From: an uncultured Pseudomonadota bacterium
Lineage (GTDB): Bacteria; Myxococcota_A; UBA796; SXON01
NCBI GenBank assembly: GCA_903885375.1
Contig: CAISIK010000081.1
Location: forward strand, 1-64,000
Length of the DNA: 64,000 bases
Reading direction: 5' to 3'
Part shown: positions 9,312 to 17,340 of the stretch, piece by piece
How the letters are laid out: every line of letters starts with the position of its first letter
Numbering within the stretch: position 1 is the first letter of the stretch
The notes under the pieces: generated by a model
What the model was told of the DNA's origin: nothing
The model's database searches: none
The model's input: the letters and a program-made list of their open reading frames with translations, nothing else
Position numbers and translations under genes: made by a program

Positions 9312-9562
9312 CCCGACGGGTGGGCGGCTCGGCCTGGGGGTGACTCGGTTGGCGCGGAGCATGCGGGATGCCTCGGGTCGGGGGGTTGCCCTTGTACTTG
9401 CCGCCAGGGACAACGAACGATCGACCCCGACCCCCGACAACTTTCTGACGACTCCGCGAGGCCCGGCGAGGCCGTGCACCCGCGGCGGCACCCGGTGAGA
9501 GATGGGTGAGAGGTTCGCGAACCCGCGTACGCAGCTACAGTCGGGGCCACTTGGAGTTGCCC

Positions 9563-11185
9563 ATGTCACCGACCCGTCCCCTCTCCCCCGCCCTCGCCCT
9601 CCTCCTCGCGGGTGGCCTGCTCCTCCCCGCCCGTGCGGAGGCCCTGAACATCTTCGTGGCCAAGCTCGACTTCCAAACCACCAGCGAGGACCTGCAAACC
9701 TTCCAGGTCACGCTCGACGGAGGGGAGCAGGGCGCAACCGCGGTGGAGGTGCGGGTGAGCTCCGACGGCGGGAGCGAAGACCTCGAGCTGACGGAGTCCA
9801 ACGCCTGGTTGCACGGCAGCGTCACGCTCGCCGCCCTCCCCGCCAAGGACACGACGCTCACGCTCACGCTCCTCGATGAGGTCAGCGCTTCGTGGATGAC
9901 CTTCTCGGGCACGCTCACGGCGGAAGGCGTGGTCACGTTCGATGCCGGCAAGGCGAGCGGCGGCTGCGTGTCGGACTCCAAGGCGGGCTGCACGGCGGAG
10001 GAGCCCGATGTGGAGGTGCTCGCGTCGGCGCTCTACCCGTCCGGCAAGGGCTACGTGCTCAGCCTCGACCTCGCGGGCGCGGACACCTACGCGGTGGCCT
10101 ACGCGGTGGTGGCGGTGACGGGCGGGGAGAAGGCGGAGGTCGGCTTCGACGCGGTGGGGTCCGTGTGGACGGCGGAGGCCACCCTCGCGCACACCGGTGT
10201 GATCGACGTGAAGGCGAAGGCGCGCGATGAGGCGGGCCGGACGCTCGCCAACGTGCACGCAGAGCTGGAAGAGCCGTGGGCCGACGATGGCGCTGGCGTG
10301 GTGGTCCTCTCCGCGGGCAAGGGCACCGGCCTCGCGATCTCGCGCTGGGATGACGACTACAAGGGGACGACGCCGTGGTCGTGGACGGGCAGCCGCGAGA
10401 TGGTCACCGTCGTCTCGGATGGCTGGACGACGACCAGCTACCCGACGCACGCGGAGGTGGAGCTCGGAGGCAGCGCCACCGCCACGATCCCCGCGAACAG
10501 CTACCACCGGCATGGGATTTCGGGCGGAAACTTGCAGATCACCGACAACGCCCGGTTCAGCATCACGGACTCTTCGATCTCCATCAGCGGCGGCAACCTC
10601 AACTTCAAGCCCCAGAGCCCCACGGACCTCGGCTCGTCCCAATGCTCGTCGGGCTACTGTGTGGCCATCGTGGAGGCCGAGAAGGGCTACGAGCTCTCGG
10701 TGAGCACCTACGGCACCACGCCCGCCAAGCTCCCCGCCAAGCAGGACTTCGACCTCGTCCTCTACGACAAGTCGGGGGCCAAGGTCGCGTCCGAGCGGGC
10801 GGCCGTCACCTTCGACCCGGCCGTCACCGCCGTGTTCGTGAGCGCGGTGGACGTGTCGGGCGATCCCATTGGCGCCGATGCGTCCGGCTCCGTACGGCTG
10901 CTCGCGCCCTCCACGAAGAAGGGCAAGTCGGGCGTCCAGGACGTGCTCACGAGCGGGACCTTCTTCGGCTCGCTCTCCCGCGATCAGGACGGCGACCTCG
11001 GCCTCGGCGGCTACGGCACCGACGAGGCGGCCACCGCCGAGAGCACCGCCAGCATCGACCTCGGCGAGCCGGTGCTGTGCGGCGGCGCAGGCTGCGACGG
11101 CGACTGGACTCCGCCGGTCGTCCTCTTCGGGCGCGGCGGAAAGGTCACCAAGATCGTCGTGAGCTCGGGTGGGTTGGACTATTAG
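9563..11185 (+). CDS. secreted protein of unknown function
   Basis: A 540-residue protein with a clear signal peptide (MSPTRPLSPALALLLAGGLL, cleavage near ARAEA). The mature part is rich in Gly, Ser, Thr and Asp and looks all-beta. There are Cys pairs near residues 134-143 and close to the C terminus. I recognise no catalytic motif, no MYXO-CTERM tail and no family. The ATG at 9563 is preferred over upstream in-frame starts because TTGGAG precedes it by 6 nt and the signal starts there; TACAGT at 9536-9541 could be the -10 box. It faces away from the broken FG-GAP gene and lies in the middle of the candidate island, so it is probably accessory. Confidence 0.6.
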   Translation: MSPTRPLSPALALLLAGGLLLPARAEALNIFVAKLDFQTTSEDLQTFQVTLDGGEQGATAVEVRVSSDGGSEDLELTESNAWLHGSVTLAALPAKDTTLTLTLLDEVSASWMTFSGTLTAEGVVTFDAGKASGGCVSDSKAGCTAEEPDVEVLASALYPSGKGYVLSLDLAGADTYAVAYAVVAVTGGEKAEVGFDAVGSVWTAEATLAHTGVIDVKAKARDEAGRTLANVHAELEEPWADDGAGVVVLSAGKGTGLAISRWDDDYKGTTPWSWTGSREMVTVVSDGWTTTSYPTHAEVELGGSATATIPANSYHRHGISGGNLQITDNARFSITDSSISISGGNLNFKPQSPTDLGSSQCSSGYCVAIVEAEKGYELSVSTYGTTPAKLPAKQDFDLVLYDKSGAKVASERAAVTFDPAVTAVFVSAVDVSGDPIGADASGSVRLLAPSTKKGKSGVQDVLTSGTFFGSLSRDQDGDLGLGGYGTDEAATAESTASIDLGEPVLCGGAGCDGDWTPPVVLFGRGGKVTKIVVSSGGLDY

Positions 11186-11302
11186 CGAAGCGATGCCCTC
11201 GCGCCTCCGAGGCCGTCGATCATGGGGTGCGCGCGTTGGTCCGGGCGGGCCTGACGGGCGCGGTCGGAGCCGGGGTCGGATGATGGCCACGACCGCCGAA
11301 AA

Positions 11303-12295
11303 TCACGCGCCGGCGACCGCTCGGTCCACCGGCGAGAAATCGAGATAGCGGCTTCGGAACCTGGGCACCCAATCCGCGTTGAGGACGTTCTGGAGCGCGT
11401 CGACGCAAGCCTCCAGGGTCAGGCGCTGAAACGGCACGGCCCCCGACCGTTCGCTCGCAACCAGGTGGTCGGAATAGGCACGGGCCACCCCCGCAACTTC
11501 CGCGTTCCCGGCCGGGTGGAGGAGTACGCTGATCCCCGTGTCGTAGGCGGAGCCCGGGTGCCGGCGGAGCGACCAGGCGAGGAGGTGATCGAGCCAGAGC
11601 TGCCAGACCCCTCGGGACCACAGCGAGGAGGCCTGCGGATCGGCGAACGCTCCGCTCTCCAACGCCAGCTCGCGATAGCGGAGTCGCAGCTGCGCCGGAA
11701 GCTTGTCGCGCATGTTCTCATGGTACTTGACCTCGATCGCCACGAAACCCGATCCGCCTGCGGGCGTGGTGTGCACGAGAAAGACGTCGAAGGCGCTGCC
11801 GTTGTCGAGGAAGGCCGGGCTCCAGCGCCCCGGCGAGTGCTCGAACCGGACGTCGACAACGCGGTCCACGCGCCCCGGCCAGAGCCGACGAGCAAACCGC
11901 GTGGCCGCTTTCAGGTCGAGCGCGAGTTCCCCGAAGAGGTTGAAGCACATCGGCTGACTCGACAGGAGGTCGGAGTGCATGCGTGTTGCGTCGATCTTGG
12001 CGCGCGGCTCTGCGAGCCTACCGTCGGCGTAGGCCGCGGCGAGTTCTGCAATACGAGGAGTCAGGAAGTTCCAGCCGGCCGCCTGCGCCTCCGGCATCGC
12101 GAGGCGAGATCCGAGCGGCGTGTCGTCGACGTTGACCCCCATGGGCCAGCCGTGCTCCTCGCGCCACAGTGCGGCTCGCAGGCGTGCCCGTCGGCGGAAG
12201 TCAGTGCCGTCGAATCCCCACTTGTCGGCGCGGTGGCGGGATGCGACTTCACGAAGACGGTCGGCGGTGGTCATCGCGCCCAATGTGACGCCCAT
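11303..12295 (-). CDS. PGN_0703-family putative restriction endonuclease (PD-(D/E)XK)
   Basis: A 330-residue protein whose middle carries SDLLSSQPMCFNLFGELA, a hallmark of the PGN_0703 family of putative restriction endonucleases. It is followed by VDVRFEHSPGRWSPAFL, then NGSAFDVFLVH and GFVAIEVKYHENMR. The Asp of SAFDV and the Glu/Lys of IEVKYHE form a D...ExK nuclease core. The family is thought to act in restriction or defence; DNA cleavage by this member is inferred. The start could be ATG 12295 or ATG 12274. The first follows the stop of the AbiEi-like remnant by only 3 nt, which suggests translational coupling to a former upstream gene. No methyltransferase partner lies in the window. 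Confidence 0.72.
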   Translation of the reverse strand: MGVTLGAMTTADRLREVASRHRADKWGFDGTDFRRRARLRAALWREEHGWPMGVNVDDTPLGSRLAMPEAQAAGWNFLTPRIAELAAAYADGRLAEPRAKIDATRMHSDLLSSQPMCFNLFGELALDLKAATRFARRLWPGRVDRVVDVRFEHSPGRWSPAFLDNGSAFDVFLVHTTPAGGSGFVAIEVKYHENMRDKLPAQLRLRYRELALESGAFADPQASSLWSRGVWQLWLDHLLAWSLRRHPGSAYDTGISVLLHPAGNAEVAGVARAYSDHLVASERSGAVPFQRLTLEACVDALQNVLNADWVPRFRSRYLDFSPVDRAVAGA

Positions 12296-12298
12296 GCC

Positions 12299-12549
12299 TC
12301 ACGCTGTCCAAGCGGAGTCAGGCCCCCCCGCCCGAGCGACCTCCCGAGCACCCGGGTAGCGCAGCATCTCCGGCAGCCAGGTGTCGTTCGGCGGCGCCCC
12401 TCGCCGCGGTGCGCCAGCGGCACGATGACGTAGAACCCCCGCCCGGGCGACAGCAGCCCCCGCCGCTTCGCCAGCAGGAGTGCCGCATGCTTGGGTGCGG
12501 GCATGGATCCCCCGAGCACGGCGAGCGCTTCCTCGCGGGTGAAGGTCAG
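12299..12549 (-). pseudogene. truncated, frameshifted AbiEi-like antitoxin
   Basis: The minus strand reads FTREEALAVLGGS, then ALLLAKRRGLLSPGRGFYVIV, then PLAHRGEG. The pattern matches the N-terminal domain of AbiEi-type antitoxins (type IV toxin-antitoxin regulators), where an RGFYVIVP block is very typical. The frame then changes at a GGGG run near 12405-12410, and in the new frame it goes on as APPNDTWLPEMLRYPGA, as expected for the family, before stopping at 12299. Only about 83 codons remain of a protein that is usually 200-300 residues long. No AbiEii toxin gene follows; the nuclease gene starts 3 nt later. Recognition is by motif only. Confidence 0.5.
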
Positions 12550-12586
12550 GCGCCCCCGCCCTGGCGGCCGTCTACGAAGTCGGCCT

Positions 12587-12631
12587 GATGCATCACCTAT
12601 GCATCACCGATGTATCAGCCGATGCGTCGCC
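12587..12631. repeat. four degenerate 11-12 bp tandem repeats
   Basis: GATGCATCACC, TATGCATCACC, GATGTATCAGCC and GATGCGTCGCC follow each other without gaps. The first two contain the palindrome TGATGCATCA or a near match. They lie just upstream of the AbiEi-like remnant on the minus strand, where an autoregulated antitoxin gene could have its operator. Four units is too few and too degenerate for CRISPR. Confidence 0.5.
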
Positions 12632-12679
12632 GAACCTCGGCCAACAACTGCTCTGCCAGCACCTCGGTGGACGCCTGAA

Positions 12680-12840
12680 TCACCGCCTCGGACCCGACGT
12701 GCGCCGCTGCTCGCGCAGCCATCCTCGGCCGTTGGCGACGTCCCCGCACCGAAGGTACGCCAGAAACTCCCGCTCCACATGGCGCGGGAGCAACCGAGCG
12801 TGCTGCGTCAGCTGACCGGCATGGCCGGGCGACCAGGCGA
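12680..12840 (-). mobile_element. possible remnant of an IS91-like transposase N terminus
   Basis: One minus-strand frame reads LLPRHVEREFLAYLRCGDVA, which resembles the start of the zinc-binding N-terminal domain of IS91/IS801-type transposases (P.hV.rEf..yLrCG). The frame is open for about 53 codons and stops at 12680; nothing of the rest of the transposase follows. The fragment directly abuts the right copy of the 26-bp repeat. A short chance match cannot be ruled out. Confidence 0.25.
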
Positions 12841-12849
12841 GCGTGCACG

Positions 12850-12875
12850 GGGCGCCGTTCGCTCGCGATCAGCCG
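12850..12875. repeat. 26-bp direct repeat, right copy over the hisD stop
   Basis: Perfect copy of the repeat at 7323-7348. Bases 12869-12871 are the hisD stop codon, so this copy is probably the original host sequence and the left one the duplicate. Duplication of a gene 3' end is usual for integrase-type insertion. Confidence 0.7.
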
Positions 12876-14137
12876 CCGTCGGCGCCTCGGAGCCGGTGCT
12901 CCGCGCTCCGGGCGTGGGCCTCGAGGCCTTCGAGCCGCGCCAGACGGGCGGCGTCATCGATCACGCCCGAGAGGTCGGCCCCGCCGGCCATGGCGAGCCA
13001 GGTGCGCACCCGCAGGAAGTGCAGCACGTTGAGCCCGCCGGTGAAGCGCGCGGCGGTGCCGGTGGGGAGCACGTGGTTGGGGCCCACGCCGTAATCGCCG
13101 AAGACCTCGGCCGAGGCGCCGCCGATGAAGAGGCCCCCGTAGTGCCGCAGCGCGCGGGCGTGCCCGGCGGCGTCGGCGGTGAGCACCTCGAGGTGCTCGG
13201 GCGCGAGCCTGTCGCACACGGCCACCGCCTCGGCGGCATCGGCGCACACCACCGCAAAGCCGTTCGCCACGGCTGCCTCGGCCACCTCGCGCGTGGGGAG
13301 CGTGGCGAGCTGCTCGCGCAGCGCGGCATCCACGCGCGCAGGCAGCGTGGCATCCCACGTCACGAGGATGGGGCGGGCGTCGGGATCGTGCTCGGCCTGG
13401 CCGAGGAGGTCGGCGGCGATGCGCCCGGGGTCGGCGCTGGCGTCGGCCAGCACCACCAGCTCGCTTGGCCCCGCGAGCATGTCGATGCCTACCTGCCCCG
13501 CCACCAGCTGCTTGGCCGCGGTGACCCAACGGTTGCCGGGGCCCACGATCACGTCCATCCGCGGCACGGGGCCGGCGCCGTACGCCATCGCGGCGATGGC
13601 GTGTGCGCCCCCCACCGCGAGCACCGCGTCCGCGCCCGCCACCCAGGCCGCCGCGAGCGTGACCCGCGCGGCGCGGGGGCTCGCCACCCACACCTCGCCC
13701 ACGCCGGCGGCACGGGCGGTGAGCGCCGTCATGAGCACGCTGGAGGGCAAGGGGTAGCGCCCGCCGGGGGCGTAGCAGCCCGCACGGTCCACGGGGGAGA
13801 GGTTGTGCCCGGCGCGGCCGCCGGGCACGGCCACGTCGATGTCGGTGAAGGCGGCGCGCTGGGCCTCCGCGAAGGCGCGGATGCGCCCGGCGGTGCGCTG
13901 CAGGAGCTCGAGGTCGGCGGGGGGCAGGGAGCGCGCCGCGGCGGCCAGCTCCTCGCGCCCGATCACGAGCGGCGCGCCGGCCGGGAGGTCGCCGAGGCGC
14001 TCGGCGTGGGCGCGCAGCGCGGCCTCACCGCCCACGCGCACCTCCTCCACGATGGTGCGGGCGGCAGCGAGCGTGGGTGCATCCACGGCGGAAAAGTTGG
14101 CGGCCTCGACGGCGAGGGGCGAAACCCGGCGGAGCAT
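12869..14137 (-). CDS. hisD: histidinol dehydrogenase
   Basis: A 422-residue HisD: last two steps of histidine synthesis, NAD-dependent oxidation of histidinol to histidine. Visible blocks include GHNLSPVDRAGCYAPGGRYP, VIVGPGNRWVTAAK, DMLAGPSELVVLAD, LLGQAEHDPDA (zinc-ligand region), LAPEHLEVLT with the catalytic Glu-His pair, and GDYGVGPNHVLPT. The ATG at 14137 lies 8 nt after the stop of the hisA-IE fusion, making hisD the last gene of the operon. The stop codon lies in the 26-bp repeat that borders the candidate island. The length is normal for the family. Confidence 0.95.
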   Translation of the reverse strand: MLRRVSPLAVEAANFSAVDAPTLAAARTIVEEVRVGGEAALRAHAERLGDLPAGAPLVIGREELAAAARSLPPADLELLQRTAGRIRAFAEAQRAAFTDIDVAVPGGRAGHNLSPVDRAGCYAPGGRYPLPSSVLMTALTARAAGVGEVWVASPRAARVTLAAAWVAGADAVLAVGGAHAIAAMAYGAGPVPRMDVIVGPGNRWVTAAKQLVAGQVGIDMLAGPSELVVLADASADPGRIAADLLGQAEHDPDARPILVTWDATLPARVDAALREQLATLPTREVAEAAVANGFAVVCADAAEAVAVCDRLAPEHLEVLTADAAGHARALRHYGGLFIGGASAEVFGDYGVGPNHVLPTGTAARFTGGLNVLHFLRVRTWLAMAGGADLSGVIDDAARLARLEGLEAHARSAEHRLRGADGG

Positions 14138-14145
14138 GGGGAACC

Positions 14146-15408
14146 TCAGGGGGTGATCTTCGCGTGGCCAGGACGCCGCGTGAGCGCGCGCGCCCGCCGG
14201 TCGAGCACGGCCTCCACGTCGGCGAGCGACCGGCCGGCCCGGGTGAGCGCGACGAGGGAGAAGTAGAGCGTGTCGGCGGCCTCGGCCACCACGTGATCGG
14301 GGTCGGTGGCGTCGGCCAGCTCCCCCGCCTCTTCGAGGAGCTTCGCGCGCAACAGCGCAGGGTCGTCGAGGAGGCGGCGCGAGTAGCTGCCGTCGGGCGC
14401 CGACTTTACCCGCTCCGCGAGCGTGTGCATCAGCGCGTCGAGGCCGCGCGCGGGGCCCCAGCAGGTGGTGCAGCCGAGGTGGCAGAAGCCCGGCCCGTGC
14501 TGGCGCACGGTGAAGCGCAGGGCGTCGCGATCGCAATCGGCCTCGACCCGCAGGAGCTCCTGGGTGTGGCCGCTCTCCAGCCCCTTCTCCCAGAGCCCGC
14601 GCCGCCGCGACCAGTACACCCCGCGGCCCGTGTCCAGGGCACGCGCGAGGCTCTCCCGGTTCGACCAGCACAGTCCGAGCGCGGTGCCGCGCTCGTCGAC
14701 CACCACGGTGGCCCACAGGCCATCGGGACGGTCCGACACCAGCGGACCGGCGAACGCATCGACCAGCGCGAGCCGGCCCGTGTAGAGCGCCATGCCCACC
14801 TGCGCGTCGGCGCCCAGCCGATCGAGCTCCGCCACCTCCTCGGCCGTGGTCACGCCGCCCGCGAAGGTGATGCGCGACGAGCCGGCCGCCGCGATCAGGG
14901 GCTGCACGCGGTCCATGGCGGTGCCGCCAAGCCGGCCCTCCTTCTCCACGAAGGTGATGAGGAAGGCCGCCACGTACGGGGAGAGCTCGCGGATGCGGTC
15001 CTCGATGCGGGCGCCGGTGCGGGTGGTCCAGCCGTGGGTGACGACCTCGCCATCGCGGGCGTCGAGCGCGGCCACGAGCCGTTCGCGCGGGAGCCGCCCG
15101 AGCAGCTCCGGGGTTGCGGCCGTGCCGAGGATGATGCGGGCGGCGCCGGCATCGAGCCAGCGGCGGGCGGTGGCTTCGTCGCGGATGCCGCCGCCCACGC
15201 GGCAGTCGTGCCGGGTGCAGAGGTCTTCGATGAGCGCCGCGTTGCTCCCGCGCCCGAGAGCCGCGTCGAGGTCGATGACGGCGATCTCGCCGACCCGACC
15301 GAAGCGGGCGGCGATGGGGCGGGGGTCGCCCGCTTCGAGCGCGAGCGTTTCGCCGCCCACGAGCTGCACCGTCTGGCCGCCCTGGAGGTCGATGGAGGGG
15401 ACGATCAT
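14146..15408 (-). CDS. hisA: HisA-HisI-HisE fusion (ProFAR isomerase / PRA-CH / PRA-PH)
   Basis: A 420-residue protein joining three histidine enzymes. Residues 1 to about 230 are the HisA barrel ([42 protein letters not shown]). Residues about 235-325 are HisI (DGLWATVVVD, ARALDTGRGVYWSRRR, GLESGHTQE, EADCDRDAL, FCHLGCTTC), with the three zinc Cys in the expected places. The last roughly 95 residues are HisE (LLEEAGELADA, VVAEAADTLYFSLVAL). HisIE fusions are common; adding HisA in front is unusual. The product would carry out steps 2, 3 and 4 of the pathway. ATG 15408 overlaps the hisF stop as ATGA. The order in the protein does not follow the reaction order (E, I, A). Confidence 0.92.
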   Translation of the reverse strand: MIVPSIDLQGGQTVQLVGGETLALEAGDPRPIAARFGRVGEIAVIDLDAALGRGSNAALIEDLCTRHDCRVGGGIRDEATARRWLDAGAARIILGTAATPELLGRLPRERLVAALDARDGEVVTHGWTTRTGARIEDRIRELSPYVAAFLITFVEKEGRLGGTAMDRVQPLIAAAGSSRITFAGGVTTAEEVAELDRLGADAQVGMALYTGRLALVDAFAGPLVSDRPDGLWATVVVDERGTALGLCWSNRESLARALDTGRGVYWSRRRGLWEKGLESGHTQELLRVEADCDRDALRFTVRQHGPGFCHLGCTTCWGPARGLDALMHTLAERVKSAPDGSYSRRLLDDPALLRAKLLEEAGELADATDPDHVVAEAADTLYFSLVALTRAGRSLADVEAVLDRRARALTRRPGHAKITP

Positions 15409-16163
15409 GTGCGCACCGGAATCCCGGCCCTGCCGAGGGCCTGCTTCAGCGTGAGCGGGGTGGTCTCCCCGTCGTGGAAGATGCTGGCGGCCAGCAGCGC
15501 ATCCGCACCGGCACGCACGGCCTGCACCATGTGCTCGGCGTGGGCCGCCCCGCCCGACGCGATGATGGGCACGCCCACTGCCGCGCGTACGGCCGCGATG
15601 AGATCGAGGTCGTAGCCCGACCGCGTGCCATCGCGGTCCCAGCTCGTGAGCAGGATTTCGCCGGCGCCGCGACGGGCCGCCTCGGCCGCCCACGCCACGG
15701 CATCGATGCCGGTGCGGTCCTTGCCGGAGCGCACCACCACCTCCCACCCGGCACCATCGCGGCGGCGGGCGGCATCCAGCGCCAGCACGGTGCACTGGGC
15801 GCCGTAGCGGGTGGCAATGGCCGTGAGCAGCGTGGGGTCCTGCACGGCCGCGGTGTTCACGCCCACCTTGTCGGCGCCGGCATCGAGCAGGCGGCCGGCG
15901 TCGGCGGCGGCGCGCACGCCCCCGCCCACCGTGAGCGGGATGCCGAGGGCGCGGCGCACCGCGCGGGTGGTCTCCACTGCGTTCCCGCGGCCCTCGGGGG
16001 TGGCCGACACGTCGAGGATCACCAGCTCGTCGCCGCCGCCGGCCTCGTAGGCGGCGGCCCGCTCCACCGGATCGCCGGCATCGCGCAAGCCCTGGAACTG
16101 CACGCCCTTCACCACGCGCCCATCGCGCACGTCGAGGCAGGGCACCATGCGGACCGTCAGCAT
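15405..16163 (-). CDS. hisF: imidazole glycerol phosphate synthase cyclase subunit
   Basis: A 252-residue HisF barrel: with HisH it makes imidazole glycerol phosphate and AICAR from PRFAR. The start [18 protein letters not shown] contains the catalytic Asp (CLD), and [18 protein letters not shown] carries the second catalytic Asp; [10 protein letters not shown] and [15 protein letters not shown] are the phosphate-binding loops. ATG 16163 lies inside the end of hisH (7-nt overlap); a second in-frame ATG at 16148 is possible. Translation is probably coupled to hisH, its complex partner. Confidence 0.95.
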   Translation of the reverse strand: MLTVRMVPCLDVRDGRVVKGVQFQGLRDAGDPVERAAAYEAGGGDELVILDVSATPEGRGNAVETTRAVRRALGIPLTVGGGVRAAADAGRLLDAGADKVGVNTAAVQDPTLLTAIATRYGAQCTVLALDAARRRDGAGWEVVVRSGKDRTGIDAVAWAAEAARRGAGEILLTSWDRDGTRSGYDLDLIAAVRAAVGVPIIASGGAAHAEHMVQAVRAGADALLAASIFHDGETTPLTLKQALGRAGIPVRT

Positions 16164-16753
16164 CGTCCCGCCACCCAGCGGCCCAGCAGCTCGGCGCCCC
16201 AGGCCCCGGAGAGCTCCGGGTGGAACTGGCAGGCCAGCACCTCCCCGCGCTCGATGGAGGCCACGAAGGGGCCGCCGTGGTCGGCGGTGGCTCCGGTCCA
16301 GCCGGCGGGGATGCGGTCGAGCTTGAAGGTGTTCGCGAACCAGGCGTGCCCCGCCCGCACCCAGCGCGCGCTCGGCTCGGGCATCACGTGGTTCCACCCC
16401 ATCTGGGGGATGCGCACCTGCCCCGCAAAGCGGGTGACGGCCTCGGGCACCACGCCGATGCCGGCCTCTCCGGGGCTCTCCTCGCTGGAGGCGGCGAGGA
16501 GCTGGAGGCCGAGGCACACCGTCAGCGTGGGGCGACCGGCCCCGATGCGCTCCCGCAGCGCCTCCACGATGCCGAGCCGCCGGAGCTCGCCCATCGCGGC
16601 GCCGAACGCACCCACCCCGGGGAGCACGAGCCGATCGGCGGCGCGGATGGCCTCCGCCTCTGTGGCGAGCACGGGCTCGGCGCCCGCGCGTTCGAGCGCG
16701 GCAAGCACCGAGGCGAGGTTGGCCACGCCGGTGCGCACGACGTGCACCTTCAC
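16157..16753 (-). CDS. hisH: imidazole glycerol phosphate synthase glutaminase subunit
   Basis: A 198-residue class I glutamine amidotransferase. It starts VVRTGVANLASVLAALERAG, has the nucleophile elbow TVCLGLQLLA with the catalytic Cys, and ends with CQFHPELSG holding the His/Glu of the triad. It supplies ammonia to HisF, encoded next. The GTG start at 16753 overlaps the hisB stop as GTGA. The usual HisH block with yfvHSY is here GHAWFANTF, a mild deviation. Confidence 0.94.
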   Translation of the reverse strand: MKVHVVRTGVANLASVLAALERAGAEPVLATEAEAIRAADRLVLPGVGAFGAAMGELRRLGIVEALRERIGAGRPTLTVCLGLQLLAASSEESPGEAGIGVVPEAVTRFAGQVRIPQMGWNHVMPEPSARWVRAGHAWFANTFKLDRIPAGWTGATADHGGPFVASIERGEVLACQFHPELSGAWGAELLGRWVAGRC

Positions 16754-17340
16754 GCGAGCACGCCCTTGGTGCTCGGCACGTCGGCGTGGCCATCGAGGGC
16801 CACGGCCTGCCGCAGCGCGAGGGCCACGGCCTTGAAGGCGGCCTCGGCGCGGTGGTGGTCGTTCTCGCCGCGGAGCACATCCACGTGCAGCGTCATCTTC
16901 GCGGCGATGGCCAGCGAGCGCAGGGCATGGCCGAGGTTCTCGCACGCCACGGTGCCGAGGTGCTCGCGGCGCAGGCCGAGGTCCACTTCGGCCCAGGGGC
17001 GGCCCGAGAGGTCGATGACGGCGCGGGCGAGGGCCTCGTCGAGGGGGGCGTAGGCGGAGCCGAAGCGGCGCACGCCGCGGCGCTCGCCGAGGGCGGCGGC
17101 CAGCGCCTCGCCGAGGGTGAGCGCCACATCCTCCACGGTGTGGTGGTCGTCGATGTGGAGGTCGCCGGTGCAGGTGAGGTCGAGGTCCAGCCGCGCGTGC
17201 CGCACGAGCGCGCTGAGCATGTGGTCGTAGAACGGCAGCCCGGTCTGGATGGTGGACCGGCCGGTGCCATCGAGGTTCAGCGTGAGCGTGACGGTGGTTT
17301 CGCTGGTCACACGGCGGGTGCTGAAGGTGCGGGGCGTCAT
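16750..17340 (-). CDS. hisB: imidazoleglycerol-phosphate dehydratase
   Basis: A 196-residue monofunctional IGP dehydratase, step 6 of the pathway. Metal-binding His-rich blocks are visible: GLPFYDHMLSALVRH, HIDDHHTVEDVALTLG and NDHHRAEAAFKAVA. There is no phosphatase domain on this protein; the HAD domain sits on the preceding HisC gene instead. ATG 17340 overlaps the hisC-HAD stop as ATGA. Confidence 0.95.
   Translation of the reverse strand: MTPRTFSTRRVTSETTVTLTLNLDGTGRSTIQTGLPFYDHMLSALVRHARLDLDLTCTGDLHIDDHHTVEDVALTLGEALAAALGERRGVRRFGSAYAPLDEALARAVIDLSGRPWAEVDLGLRREHLGTVACENLGHALRSLAIAAKMTLHVDVLRGENDHHRAEAAFKAVALALRQAVALDGHADVPSTKGVLA

Larger units (their letters stand above)
7349..12849. 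mobile_element. candidate 5.5-kb inserted island between PHP gene and hisD
   Basis: The segment lies between two perfect 26-bp direct repeats. Removing one repeat and the segment would place the PHP gene and hisD tail to tail with only about 20 bp between their stops, which fits the tight gene packing elsewhere. Inside are a decayed FG-GAP/MopE gene, an unknown secreted protein, a PGN_0703-type nuclease, a truncated AbiEi-like antitoxin and a possible transposase fragment. This is the only part of the window rich in broken genes and defence-type genes. No integrase or complete transposase is present, so the element would be a remnant. Inference from repeats and content. Confidence 0.5.

Noticed and set aside
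12587-12631. CRISPR-like repeat
   Set aside because: Units of 11-12 bp with no spacers and only four copies do not fit a CRISPR array.
7349-12849. Prophage
   Set aside because: No phage structural, lysis or replication genes; content is only secreted, nuclease and antitoxin-like genes.
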